From DATJFQ01 sp035495555 (GTDB lineage: Bacteria; Acidobacteriota; Vicinamibacteria; Vicinamibacterales; 2-12-FULL-66-21): a stretch of 50,208 nucleotides of DNA. This document shows, piece after piece, positions 1-7,271 of the stretch. The DNA lies in NCBI GenBank assembly GCA_035495555.1, contig DATJFQ010000104.1, forward strand, positions 1 to 50,208, written 5' to 3'. Under the pieces are notes generated by a model. The model did not search any database. It was not told the DNA's origin and saw only the letters and a list, made by a program, of their open reading frames with translations. The translations under genes were made by a program, and so were the position numbers. The first letter of the stretch is position 1. Each line of letters starts with the position of its first letter.

Positions 1-139
1 AAATCAGCTTCGGGGCCTTCGGGCCTTCGGGATCTGCGTGGAACGCCGTCGGCCCGTGCGTCGTTGCTCCGATTTCGATATCTCGGCTGCCAGCCGTCGG
101 CTCGTGTCAGCTGCCGACCAAGGAGCGATGTGTTGCGCC

Positions 140-940
140 TCACGCTTTCTTTATCTCCTGCCAGACGGCTTCCATCTCGTCCAGCGTCGCGTCGTGGACC
201 GAACGGCCGCGCGAGTGGAACCAGGCTTCGAGCGCCTCGAACCGTCGTGTGAACTTCTCGTTCGCATTGCGCAGCGCCGACTCGGCGTCGATGCCCATCT
301 TGCGCGCGAGGTTCGCGATCGAGAAGAGCAGGTCGCCCATTTCTTCTTCGGTCCGTGCGGCACCCTCCGGCTGCGCGGCCCGCAACTCGCCGACCTCTTC
401 TTCGATCTTCGCGATGACGTCGTCGGTGCGCGCCCAGTCGAAGCCGACTGCTGCGACGCGCGTGCCGATCTCGTGCGCGCGCAAGAGTGAGGGGAGCGAG
501 CGGGCGAGTCCTCTCAGAACGCCGCGCTCTTCACCGCTGGCGGCCTGTTCCTGCGCCTTGATCTGTTCCCACTGCGTGACCACCTCGCTCGGGCTCTCGA
601 GCGGCCGGCCGTCCGGATCGAAGATGTGCGGGTGCCGCCGAATCAGCTTGGCGGTAATCGCATTCAGCGAGTCCACGATCGTGAAATGCCCTTCATCGGC
701 GCAGACCTGCGCCAGGAACACACCCTCGAAGAGCAGATCGCCAATTTCGCCTTTCAGATCGCCGTAATCCGCGCGGTCGATTGCGTCCAGCACCTCATGC
801 GTTTCTTCGAGCAGGAACGCGCGCAGCGTCCGGATCGTCTGCTCGCGATCCCATGGGCAGCCCCGCGGTCCACGCAGACGGGCCATGATGTCGACGAGCT
901 GTTGAAAGGCGTCACCGGCGGGAGCCATCAGGCCGGACAT
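140..940 (-). CDS. mazG: Nucleoside triphosphate pyrophosphohydrolase MazG
   Basis: This 266-residue cytosolic protein has the usual two-domain MazG length. The N-terminal domain carries the CPWDREQT signature followed by the metal-binding FLLEETHEVLDAI helix. The C-terminal half repeats the EEVGEL/EEMGDLLF acidic motifs. MazG enzymes hydrolyse (d)NTPs to NMP and pyrophosphate, clearing aberrant nucleotides and, in some bacteria, lowering ppGpp. The first possible start (940) lies 14 bases from the divergent DUF1844 gene. A second in-frame ATG at 928 (MAPAGD) is equally plausible, and neither has a clear ribosome-binding site. No terminator is obvious in positions 1-139, which show only a short CCTTCGGG-type repetition near the edge. 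Confidence 0.95.
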   Translation of the reverse strand: MSGLMAPAGDAFQQLVDIMARLRGPRGCPWDREQTIRTLRAFLLEETHEVLDAIDRADYGDLKGEIGDLLFEGVFLAQVCADEGHFTIVDSLNAITAKLIRRHPHIFDPDGRPLESPSEVVTQWEQIKAQEQAASGEERGVLRGLARSLPSLLRAHEIGTRVAAVGFDWARTDDVIAKIEEEVGELRAAQPEGAARTEEEMGDLLFSIANLARKMGIDAESALRNANEKFTRRFEALEAWFHSRGRSVHDATLDEMEAVWQEIKKA

Positions 941-954
941 GGTACCATCGCGTT

Positions 955-1242
955 GTGGAAAATCAGGAAGCGTCCTCCGTCTCCTTCGCGAACTTCGTGC
1001 TCTGGCTCGGCACCATGGCCGCCGTCCAGTTCGGCGACGTTCCCGACCCGTCGACGGGTGAAGCCGTCGAGCCGAATCTCGGCGCCGCGCGGGAGATGAT
1101 CGAAATCCTGACCATGCTGCAGCAGAAGACGAAGGGCAACCTCGATCCGATGGAAGCCAAGCTGCTCGACGACCTCCTGTACGACCTCCGCCTGCGCTTC
1201 GTCGACGCGCAGAAGGGCGAGCGCCGCATCATCGAGCCTTGA
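955..1242 (+). CDS. DUF1844 family protein
   Basis: A 95-residue protein starting at GTG, with the conserved core FANFVLWLGTMAAVQFGDVP and a second helical half (EMIEILTMLQQKTKGNL..EAKLLDDLLYDLRLRF). This matches the small DUF1844 family, which is common in Acidobacteria and deltaproteobacteria and has no established biochemical role. It heads a run of co-directional genes. Its stop codon TGA overlaps the TTG start of the next gene (TTGA), indicating translational coupling to the metallo-hydrolase. It diverges from mazG with almost no space, so its promoter must lie inside the mazG 5' end. Confidence 0.85.
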   Translation: MENQEASSVSFANFVLWLGTMAAVQFGDVPDPSTGEAVEPNLGAAREMIEILTMLQQKTKGNLDPMEAKLLDDLLYDLRLRFVDAQKGERRIIEP

Positions 1243-2006
1243 AGGTCACGTTTCTGGGGACCGGCACGTCGCACGGCGTGCCGATGATCGGCTGCACGTG
1301 CCCGACCTGCGAATCCGACGACCCCCGCGACACGCGGCTTCGGCCGTCGCTGTACATCGAGACTCCGCAGACGGCGGTCCTGGTCGACGCGGGGCCCGAT
1401 CTTCGTCAACAGGCGCTCACGCACAAGGTTCGCCGCGTCGACGCGATCCTTTTCACGCACGGCCACGCCGACCATATCCTGGGCATGGACGACGTGCGGC
1501 AGTTCAATGCGATGCAGCGCGGAGCCATGCCGTGTTTCGCTGACGAGCTGACGCTGGCCGATATCCGCCGGATGTTCGCGTATGTGTTCGACCCGGCGAC
1601 GCCGAGAGGCGGAGGCCTTCCGCACCTCGAGCTGTTCACGATCGGCGGCGCCTTCTGCGTAGGCGATCTCGAGGTGCAGCCCGTTTCGCTCTTTCACGGC
1701 AAACGGCCGATTCTCGGATTTCGCTTCGGCGCCTTCGCGTATCTGACCGACTGCAGCCGCATTCCGGACGCTGCGCGGCCGCTGCTGCGCGATCTCGACG
1801 TCCTCGTGCTCGACGCCTTGCGGATCCGTCCGCATCCCACGCACTTCTCGCTGGACGAAGCGATCGAAGCAGCGTCCGAAGTGGGCGCGAGGCGAACGTT
1901 CTTCACGCACATGTGCCATGACCTGAAGCACGCGGACACGTGCGCGCGCCTGCCCGCCGGCATGACGCTCGCCCATGACGGCCTCGTGCTGGATCTGCAG
2001 CCGTAG
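1239..2006 (+). CDS. MBL-fold metallohydrolase (PhnP/RNase Z-like)
   Basis: A 255-residue metallo-beta-lactamase-fold hydrolase. It opens with TFLGTGTSHGVPMIGC, the glycine-rich first strand typical of the PhnP/arylsulfatase/RNase Z-like branch. The zinc-ligand motif HGHADHILGMDD (HxHxDH) follows at about residue 74, with further ligands in LFHGKRP, LTDCSRI and FFTHMCHDL. The CTCPTC pair near residue 25 resembles the structural zinc site of PhnP. The substrate is probably a cyclic or phosphodiester compound, but it cannot be read from the sequence. The TTG start overlaps the upstream stop. The alternative of a dedicated PhnP is unsupported because no phn genes are nearby. Confidence 0.88.
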   Translation: MKVTFLGTGTSHGVPMIGCTCPTCESDDPRDTRLRPSLYIETPQTAVLVDAGPDLRQQALTHKVRRVDAILFTHGHADHILGMDDVRQFNAMQRGAMPCFADELTLADIRRMFAYVFDPATPRGGGLPHLELFTIGGAFCVGDLEVQPVSLFHGKRPILGFRFGAFAYLTDCSRIPDAARPLLRDLDVLVLDALRIRPHPTHFSLDEAIEAASEVGARRTFFTHMCHDLKHADTCARLPAGMTLAHDGLVLDLQP

Positions 2007-2039
2007 TGCCACAATAGAGATCGCACTCGACATCCAGCA

Positions 2040-2972
2040 TTGACAGCGAAGTACCCCGACGATCCGCCGCCGAAATGGCACAACCCCGTGCTCGCGCTCG
2101 GCAACTTCGACGGCCTGCACCGCGGCCACATGAAGATTCTGGACCGCGTCCGTCGACGCGCAGGTGAGCGCGCCGGTACGCCCTGCGCGATGACGTTCGA
2201 TCCGCATCCGCCGCGCGTCGTCCGCCCCGACAAGGCGCCGCCGCTGTTGATGACGACGGCGCAGCGCCTCGAGGCGCTCTCGCGCGCAGGCATGCAGGGG
2301 GTGGCGGTCGTGCACTTCACGCGTGAGGTGTCCCAGTGGGACCCCGAGACATTCGTCCGCAGCGTGCTGGTCGAGTGGCTCCGGGTCGTGGAAGTCTGGG
2401 TCGGCGCGAACTTCCTGTTCGGCCACGATCGCGCCGGAACCTTCAGCGTGCTTCGGAGCCTCGGCGCGAGATACGGGTTTCGCGCCGAGAAGATCGACCC
2501 GGTGCGGTACAAGGAATTCGTGGTCAGCAGCACGCGCATTCGCCGTCTCGTCGGTGAAGGCCGGGTGGACGAGGCCGGCGCACTGCTTGGCCATCATTAC
2601 TTCATCGACGGGGTCGTCGTCGCGGGCGCTGCACGCGGGCGCGAACTCGGATTTCCAACGGCAAATCTCGACACGCAGAACGAGCTGCTGCCCCCCTCCG
2701 GCGTTTACGCCACGATGCTGTCGGTCAACGGGGTCGTGTACCCGTCGGTGACCAACGTCGGTGTTCGCCCCACGTTTGGCGGCGGAGACGGCGTCCACGT
2801 GGAGACGCACCTGCTGGGGCAGACGCGCGATCTGTACGGGAGCCACGTGCGCTTGTCGTTCGTGCAGCGGTTGCGGGACGAGCGCGCATTTGCCGACGTC
2901 GACGCGCTCAAGACGCAGATCGACGCCGACTGCCGCGCGGCCGAGCGGCTGTTCGGGCGCATTTCGCTATAG
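2040..2972 (+). CDS. ribF: Bifunctional riboflavin kinase / FAD synthetase
   Basis: A 310-residue RibF, the usual length. The N-terminal FMN adenylyltransferase half has LGNFDGLHRGH (nucleotidyltransferase HxGH-type site), MTFDPHPPRV, GANFLFGHDRAG and the SSTRIR motif. The C-terminal riboflavin kinase half has RGRELGFPTANL, GVYAT and GVRPTFGG. It converts riboflavin to FMN and then FAD in the cytosol. The only start compatible with the intact motifs is a TTG 33 bases after the preceding stop; no ATG exists between that stop and the GNFDG motif. It is followed 11 bases later by a small RsbW-like gene. Confidence 0.95.
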   Translation: MTAKYPDDPPPKWHNPVLALGNFDGLHRGHMKILDRVRRRAGERAGTPCAMTFDPHPPRVVRPDKAPPLLMTTAQRLEALSRAGMQGVAVVHFTREVSQWDPETFVRSVLVEWLRVVEVWVGANFLFGHDRAGTFSVLRSLGARYGFRAEKIDPVRYKEFVVSSTRIRRLVGEGRVDEAGALLGHHYFIDGVVVAGAARGRELGFPTANLDTQNELLPPSGVYATMLSVNGVVYPSVTNVGVRPTFGGGDGVHVETHLLGQTRDLYGSHVRLSFVQRLRDERAFADVDALKTQIDADCRAAERLFGRISL

Positions 2973-2983
2973 AATCGAACGAT

Positions 2984-3259
2984 ATGTCCGACTCGTCGTA
3001 CCCGGGAGATCTGCGTCTGTCGATTCCTGCGGACGCGGTCTTCATCGCCGTCGCTCGGGATGTCGCGACGCGGTTCGCCGAGTTCGTCGGCGCCGCTCCG
3101 AGCGCCGCTGCGGACCTCGGCGCAGCAGTCGAACGGCTCGCCTCCCATATGCACGGCCGCCAGATCGATTTCGCGATGGAGCCGCGCGCCCACCTCCTGA
3201 CGGTTCGCGCCCACTCGGGATCGGCCTCCGAAGAAGCGTCCTGCCCGCTGCCGGACTGA
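2984..3259 (+). CDS. Small degenerate RsbW/anti-sigma kinase-like protein
   Basis: A 91-residue protein. The opening LRLSIPADAVFIAVARDVATRFAE and the following DLGAAVERLASHM helix resemble the N-terminal half of RsbW/SpoIIAB-type HATPase anti-sigma kinases, where the second helix normally carries the N-box Asn of an EACTNAV-like motif. Here that Asn is absent, and the later G1/G2 nucleotide-binding motifs are missing, with the protein ending soon after a LLTVRAHSG strand. It is therefore unlikely to bind ATP. It may be a regulatory partner derived from a sigma-factor kinase. It sits between ribF and cysS with tight spacing (11 and 4 bases). The fold assignment is inference from pattern only. 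Confidence 0.6.
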   Translation: MSDSSYPGDLRLSIPADAVFIAVARDVATRFAEFVGAAPSAAADLGAAVERLASHMHGRQIDFAMEPRAHLLTVRAHSGSASEEASCPLPD

Positions 3260-3263
3260 CGCC

Positions 3264-4691
3264 GTGCGCCTGTATAACACGCTCACTCGACGCGAGGAAG
3301 AGTTCGTGCCCGCGGAGGGCAGGACCGTGCGCATGTACGCCTGCGGCCTCACCGTGTACGCGCGCGGCCACATCGGGAACTTCCGTTCGTTCACCGCGCT
3401 CGACGTCCTGCGCCGCGCGCTCGAATACGAAGGCTACACGGTGGTCCAGGTCCGCAACTACACGGACGTGGACGACAAGACCATTGCCGAATCCGCGAAG
3501 GCGGGCCAGCCGCTGCGCGAATACACGCAGCAGTTCATCGACGCCTTCGAGGCGGATTCGTCATCGCTCGGGCTCGAGCGCGTCGAGTATTCGCCGCGCG
3601 CCACGGACCATATCCCGGCGATGGCGGACATGATCCGCGCGCTCGATCGCAACGGTCATACCTACGTGAGCGACGGCTCGATCTATTTCAAAATCTCGAC
3701 CTTCCCCCAATACGGCAAGCTCGCGCGCCTCGATCACACCGGCATCAAAAGCGGCGCTCGCGTCGACTCGGACAAGTACGAGAAGGAGGACGCGCGCGAC
3801 TTCGTCCTCTGGAAGTCGACGAAGCCGGGGGAACCGTCCTGGAGTCCCGGGCTGCCGGAAGGACGCCCGGGATGGCACATCGAGTGTTCGGCGATGGCAG
3901 CGGAGCTGCTCGGCGATCTGCCGATCGACATTCACGGCGGCGGGATCGATCTCATCTTTCCGCACCACGAGAACGAGATCGCGCAGGCCGAAGGGGCGAC
4001 GGGGAAGCCGTTCGTGCGCTACTGGGTGCACGTCGAGCACCTGATGATCGACGACGAGGACAATTCCGGGCGGGGCACCGAAAAGATGTCCAAGTCGCTG
4101 GGGAACGTCTACAACCTGGAAGACGTCGAGGCGCAGGGGTTTCGGCCGTCAGCCCTCCGGTTCCTGTATCTCGGGACGCACTATCGCAAGCAGTTGCGGT
4201 TCTCGTGGAGCGCGATGGCGCAGGCGGAAGAAGCGCTGAAGCGCCTCACGGATTTCCTGGCGCGGCTGCGGCTCGCGCCCGAGGGGCCGGCGTCAGCCTC
4301 GACGTCGACCCGGCTGGACGAGGCTCGAAAGGCGTTTGCCGAGTACATCGGATCGGATCTGAACACCGCGGCCGCGCTTGGGGTCATCTTCGACCTCGTC
4401 CGCGCGCTCAACAGCGCCATCGACGCGGGAGAACTGCGGTCCGGTGACGCAGCCGAGATCGCGCGCACCTTCGACGATTTCGACCGGGTGCTTGGCGTCT
4501 TGTCGCTCCGCCGCCACGAAGACGAACAGCCGCCTGTGCCGGTCGAGGAGATCGACCGCCTCATTGCCGAACGCCGCGCCGCCCGGAGCGCCCGAAACTT
4601 CGCGCAAGCAGATAAGATCCGAAGAGAGCTCGACGCGCGCGGGATCCTGCTCGAAGACACCGCTGCGGGCACGCGGTGGAAACGCAAGTGA
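3264..4691 (+). CDS. cysS: Cysteinyl-tRNA synthetase
   Basis: A 475-residue class I synthetase that charges tRNA-Cys. The GTG start gives MRLYNTLTRREEEF. CGLTVYARGHIGNFRSF contains the zinc-ligand Cys and the HIGH-like HIGN motif. WHIECSAMA and HHENEIAQ hold the remaining zinc ligands, and EKMSKSLGN is the KMSKS loop. The C-terminal part (DRLIAERRAARSARNFAQADKIRREL) is the anticodon-recognition helical region. It follows the RsbW-like gene by 4 bases, so it probably belongs to the same transcript. A heptamer repeat array begins one base after its stop. A tRNA-Cys gene lies about 8.4 kb further on. Confidence 0.97.
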   Translation: MRLYNTLTRREEEFVPAEGRTVRMYACGLTVYARGHIGNFRSFTALDVLRRALEYEGYTVVQVRNYTDVDDKTIAESAKAGQPLREYTQQFIDAFEADSSSLGLERVEYSPRATDHIPAMADMIRALDRNGHTYVSDGSIYFKISTFPQYGKLARLDHTGIKSGARVDSDKYEKEDARDFVLWKSTKPGEPSWSPGLPEGRPGWHIECSAMAAELLGDLPIDIHGGGIDLIFPHHENEIAQAEGATGKPFVRYWVHVEHLMIDDEDNSGRGTEKMSKSLGNVYNLEDVEAQGFRPSALRFLYLGTHYRKQLRFSWSAMAQAEEALKRLTDFLARLRLAPEGPASASTSTRLDEARKAFAEYIGSDLNTAAALGVIFDLVRALNSAIDAGELRSGDAAEIARTFDDFDRVLGVLSLRRHEDEQPPVPVEEIDRLIAERRAARSARNFAQADKIRRELDARGILLEDTAAGTRWKRK

Positions 4692-4692
4692 C

Positions 4693-4737
4693 CGATGATC
4701 GATGAACGATGAACGATGTACGATGTACGAAACGATG
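4693..4737 (+). repeat. CGATGNN heptamer array after cysS
   Basis: Five tandem CGATGNN units (CGATGAT, CGATGAA twice, CGATGTA twice) and a degraded sixth begin one base after the cysS stop codon. The same word occurs as 12-unit arrays at 12311 and 47851. No gene or clear hairpin is present up to the aminotransferase start. Confidence 0.85.
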
Positions 4738-4781
4738 CTTTGATTCGGCCTTCGTCCATCGAGAAAATCTGACGCCAGATC

Positions 4782-6107
4782 ATGATGAATGCACCCGACA
4801 TCAAGACCGCTCTGCCGGGCCCGAAAGCCAGGGCCATCATCGACAAGGACGCGAAGTTCGTGTCGCCGTCCTACACGCGCGACTATCCGCTCGTCATCGC
4901 GCGCGGTGACGGCGCCGTCGTCGAAGATGTCGACGGGAACGTGTTCATCGACTGCGCCGCCGGGATCGCGGTCAACTCCACCGGCGTGTCGCACCCCGAG
5001 GTCGTCAAGGCGATCAGCGATCAGGCCGCCCGGTTCATTCACATGTCCGGCACCGACTTCTACTACGAGCCGCAGGTTCGTCTTGCGGAGGAGCTGGCCG
5101 GCATCGTCCCGATCGATGGCGACGTGCGCACGTTTTTCGGCAACTCGGGCACCGAGGCCACTGAGGCCGCGCTGAAGGTCACGCGATACTACACGAAGCG
5201 CCAGAACATCATCGCGTTCCTGGGATCCTTTCATGGGCGCTCGCTCGGCTCGCTCGCGTTGACAGCGAGCAGGGCCGTGCAGCGCCGCGGCTTTGGTCCG
5301 CTGATGCCAGGCGTGTATCACGCGCCCTATCCGGACCCCTACCGCTTCAATGGCAGCGCGGATGCGTGTGCCGAGGCTTCACTCTCGTACATCCGCGAGC
5401 AGCTCTTCGTGCACCTCGTGTCCCCCGATGAAATCGCGGCCATCGTCGTCGAACCCGTGCAGGGGGAGGGCGGCTACATCGTTCCGCCCGCCGCGTTCCT
5501 GCAGGGGCTGCGCGCCCTCGCAACCGAGTACGGGATCCAGCTCGTGGTCGACGAAGTGCAGTCGGGCATGGGACGGACTGGAAAGATGTTCGCGTCGGAC
5601 CACTTCGGCCTGAAGGCAGATGTCGTCAACATCGCGAAGGGCATCGCGTCAGGGCTCCCGCTGGGCATCACGTGCTCGCGCGCGGAGGTCATGAACTGGC
5701 CGCCCGGAGCTCACGCCAGCACGTTCGGCGGTAATCCTGTCTCGTGCGCAGCCGCGCTTGCCACGATCCGGCTACTCAAGTCGCAGTACATCGAGAACGC
5801 AGCTACGGTCGGCGCGTACCTGATGGACGGGCTGCGCGAGCTTGCGAAAAGGCACGATGTGATCGGCGACGTGCGAGGCCTCGGACTGATGATCGGCGTC
5901 GAGTTCGTGCGCGATCGCAAGACGAAGGAGCGCGCCGTCGAGGCGCGGAACGCGGTGGTCCAGGCGATGTTCCGCCGCGGCGTGCTGATTCTCGGCGCCG
6001 GCAGAAACGCGGTCCGGTTCGCGCCGCCGCTGGTGCTCACACGCGAGCAGGCAGAGACCGTCCTGCACCTGTTCGACGGCGCCCTGGGCGAGGTCACGGG
6101 GTCTTAA
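4782..6107 (+). CDS. Class III PLP-dependent aminotransferase (GabT/acetylornithine-type)
   Basis: A 441-residue fold-type I aminotransferase. Visible landmarks are GNVFIDCAAGIAVNSTG, the FFGNSGTEATEAALKV cofactor-phosphate loop, IAFLGSFHGRSLGSLALT, VVEPVQGEGGY, the LVVDEVQSGMGRTGKMFA segment with the PLP-ring Asp, and VNIAKGIASGLPLG containing the Schiff-base lysine. FGGNPVSCAAALATI and GLGLMIGVEF complete the fold. The overall pattern is that of the omega-aminotransferase group, for example 4-aminobutyrate aminotransferase-like enzymes annotated as the acetylornithine aminotransferase family. Substrate choice cannot be fixed from sequence. It uses ATG at 4782, and 45 bases separate it from the preceding repeat array. 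It is convergent with the STAS gene. Confidence 0.92.
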   Translation: MMNAPDIKTALPGPKARAIIDKDAKFVSPSYTRDYPLVIARGDGAVVEDVDGNVFIDCAAGIAVNSTGVSHPEVVKAISDQAARFIHMSGTDFYYEPQVRLAEELAGIVPIDGDVRTFFGNSGTEATEAALKVTRYYTKRQNIIAFLGSFHGRSLGSLALTASRAVQRRGFGPLMPGVYHAPYPDPYRFNGSADACAEASLSYIREQLFVHLVSPDEIAAIVVEPVQGEGGYIVPPAAFLQGLRALATEYGIQLVVDEVQSGMGRTGKMFASDHFGLKADVVNIAKGIASGLPLGITCSRAEVMNWPPGAHASTFGGNPVSCAAALATIRLLKSQYIENAATVGAYLMDGLRELAKRHDVIGDVRGLGLMIGVEFVRDRKTKERAVEARNAVVQAMFRRGVLILGAGRNAVRFAPPLVLTREQAETVLHLFDGALGEVTGS

Positions 6108-6116
6108 AGAGCGCGT

Positions 6117-6335
6117 CAACTCTCAACTCCCAATCCCAATTCCCAACTCCCAATAACTTGGGAGTTGGCTGCGACGCGGACCGTGAGGGGCGGTCTCTTC
6201 GCAGCGGGTCCGTGTTCGGCCGTCTCTCCGCTCTCTCCGAGTCCTCTCCGTCGTCTCCGAGAACAGTCGTGATCACGTTTGGAGTTGGGAGTTGGGAGTT
6301 GGGAATTGGGAATTGGGAATTGGGAATTGGGAGTT
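6117..6335. repeat. Inverted TTGGGAR heptamer arrays at a convergent junction
   Basis: The gap between the aminotransferase (stop 6107) and the STAS gene (minus strand, stop at 6339) holds a left arm of CAACTCC/CAATTCC words (6117-6157) and a right arm of eight TTGGGAR units (6278-6335). The arms are reverse complements and can pair over tens of bases around a spacer of about 120 bases. The right arm ends three bases from the STAS stop codon. The spacer also contains CTCTCCG-rich runs. The arrangement could act as a bidirectional terminator or an mRNA 3' stabiliser, but this is inference. Confidence 0.8.
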
Positions 6336-6338
6336 AAC

Positions 6339-6668
6339 TTAATTGCTCCTAAACCCTGCCAACTCCAACGCCACCCTGACCGGCGGCTGGGCGGCTGCCA
6401 GCACCAGCCGCCCTCCAGAGCCCGCGAGCCGCTCCGACGCCCGCGCCAGCACCTGCAGTCCGGCGCTGCTCACGTAGTCGACGCCCGCGAGGTCGAGGAC
6501 GACCTCGCGAGCTCCGGCCGCCGCCTGCTCGAGCGCCTCTTCGAGGTTGGCGCTCGTGGCGTTCGATACCCGGCCCGTCACGCTCACGGTGACGGTTTCG
6601 GGCCCGCCCGAACGCGTCACCGTCAGTCCCCACCTGTGTGCATCCGTCATTGGTTCCGCGGCGTTCAC
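6339..6668 (-). CDS. STAS-domain anti-sigma factor antagonist
   Basis: A 109-residue single STAS domain. A beta-rich start (VTVSVTGRVSNATSANLEEALEQA) is followed by EVVLDLAGVDYVSSAGLQVLARASERL, the conserved helix of SpoIIAA/RsbV proteins that carries the serine phosphorylated by a partner kinase, and then GGRLVLAAAQPPVRVALELAG. Such proteins bind RsbW-type anti-sigma kinases and release a sigma factor. The start may be the second Met (MTDAHRW, near 6650). It is divergent from the ECF sigma gene with a gap of about 54 bases that contains a TTATAAG-like element. No cognate intact RsbW kinase is present in the window. Confidence 0.88.
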   Translation of the reverse strand: MNAAEPMTDAHRWGLTVTRSGGPETVTVSVTGRVSNATSANLEEALEQAAAGAREVVLDLAGVDYVSSAGLQVLARASERLAGSGGRLVLAAAQPPVRVALELAGFRSN

Positions 6669-6722
6669 CCCACCGTGTTATAAGAAAGTCCGTTTCTGGC
6701 CGCCAACTTTCCGCGGGGCCCC

Positions 6723-7271
6723 GTGTATTTATCACAGGACGCTGAAGACGCCGCACTCGTGGGCCGGGTCCTGTCGGGCGACATGGTCGCCTTCGAGCTC
6801 CTGGTAGAACGATATCAACGGCCGCTGTTCAATGTCGCGGCCCGGATGCTTGGGTCGAGGGAAGACGCCGCCGACGCGACGCAGAACGCGCTGGTCCGGA
6901 TCTACGAGAATATTCGGGCGTTCGACCAAGGGCGAAGGTTTTTCAGCTGGAGTTACCGGATTCTTGTCAATGAGTGCCTCAACGTTCTGCGGGCACGGCG
7001 GGTGACGGTTGACGCGGAGGATGCCTCGCTGGCGCCGGTCGCGTTCGAACAGGTGGCGGCGGCGGAACGGCGCGCCGCCGTTCAGCGGGCGTTGATGGAG
7101 CTGACGCCCGAACTGAGAGCGGTCATCGTGCTGCGGCACTACGGCGCGCTCTCATACGAAGAGATTTCCGACGCCCTGGGCGGCGTCCCCGTGAAAACGG
7201 TGAAATCACGGCTGCATACGGCGAGGCAGCGGCTCGGACGCAAGCTGCTCGGCTGGCAGGAAGAATCATGA
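6723..7271 (+). CDS. ECF (sigma-70 family) RNA polymerase sigma factor
   Basis: A 182-residue two-domain sigma factor. Region 2 spans about residues 15-85 (AFELLVERYQRPLFNVAARMLGSREDAADATQNALVRIYENI, then FFSWSYRILVNECLNVLR). Region 4 spans about residues 120-175 (LMELTPELRAVIVLRHYGALSYEEISDALGGVPVKTVKSRLHTARQRL). The start is GTG. Its TGA stop overlaps the ATG of the next gene, the classical arrangement of an ECF sigma with its membrane-bound anti-sigma. It directs transcription of an unknown regulon, presumably in response to an envelope signal. Confidence 0.95.
   Translation: MYLSQDAEDAALVGRVLSGDMVAFELLVERYQRPLFNVAARMLGSREDAADATQNALVRIYENIRAFDQGRRFFSWSYRILVNECLNVLRARRVTVDAEDASLAPVAFEQVAAAERRAAVQRALMELTPELRAVIVLRHYGALSYEEISDALGGVPVKTVKSRLHTARQRLGRKLLGWQEES

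Noticed and set aside
963..2846. 627-codon open frame on the minus strand
   Set aside because: It covers the DUF1844, MBL and ribF genes, has R/H/V-rich composition typical of an antisense frame in high-GC DNA, and shows no motif.
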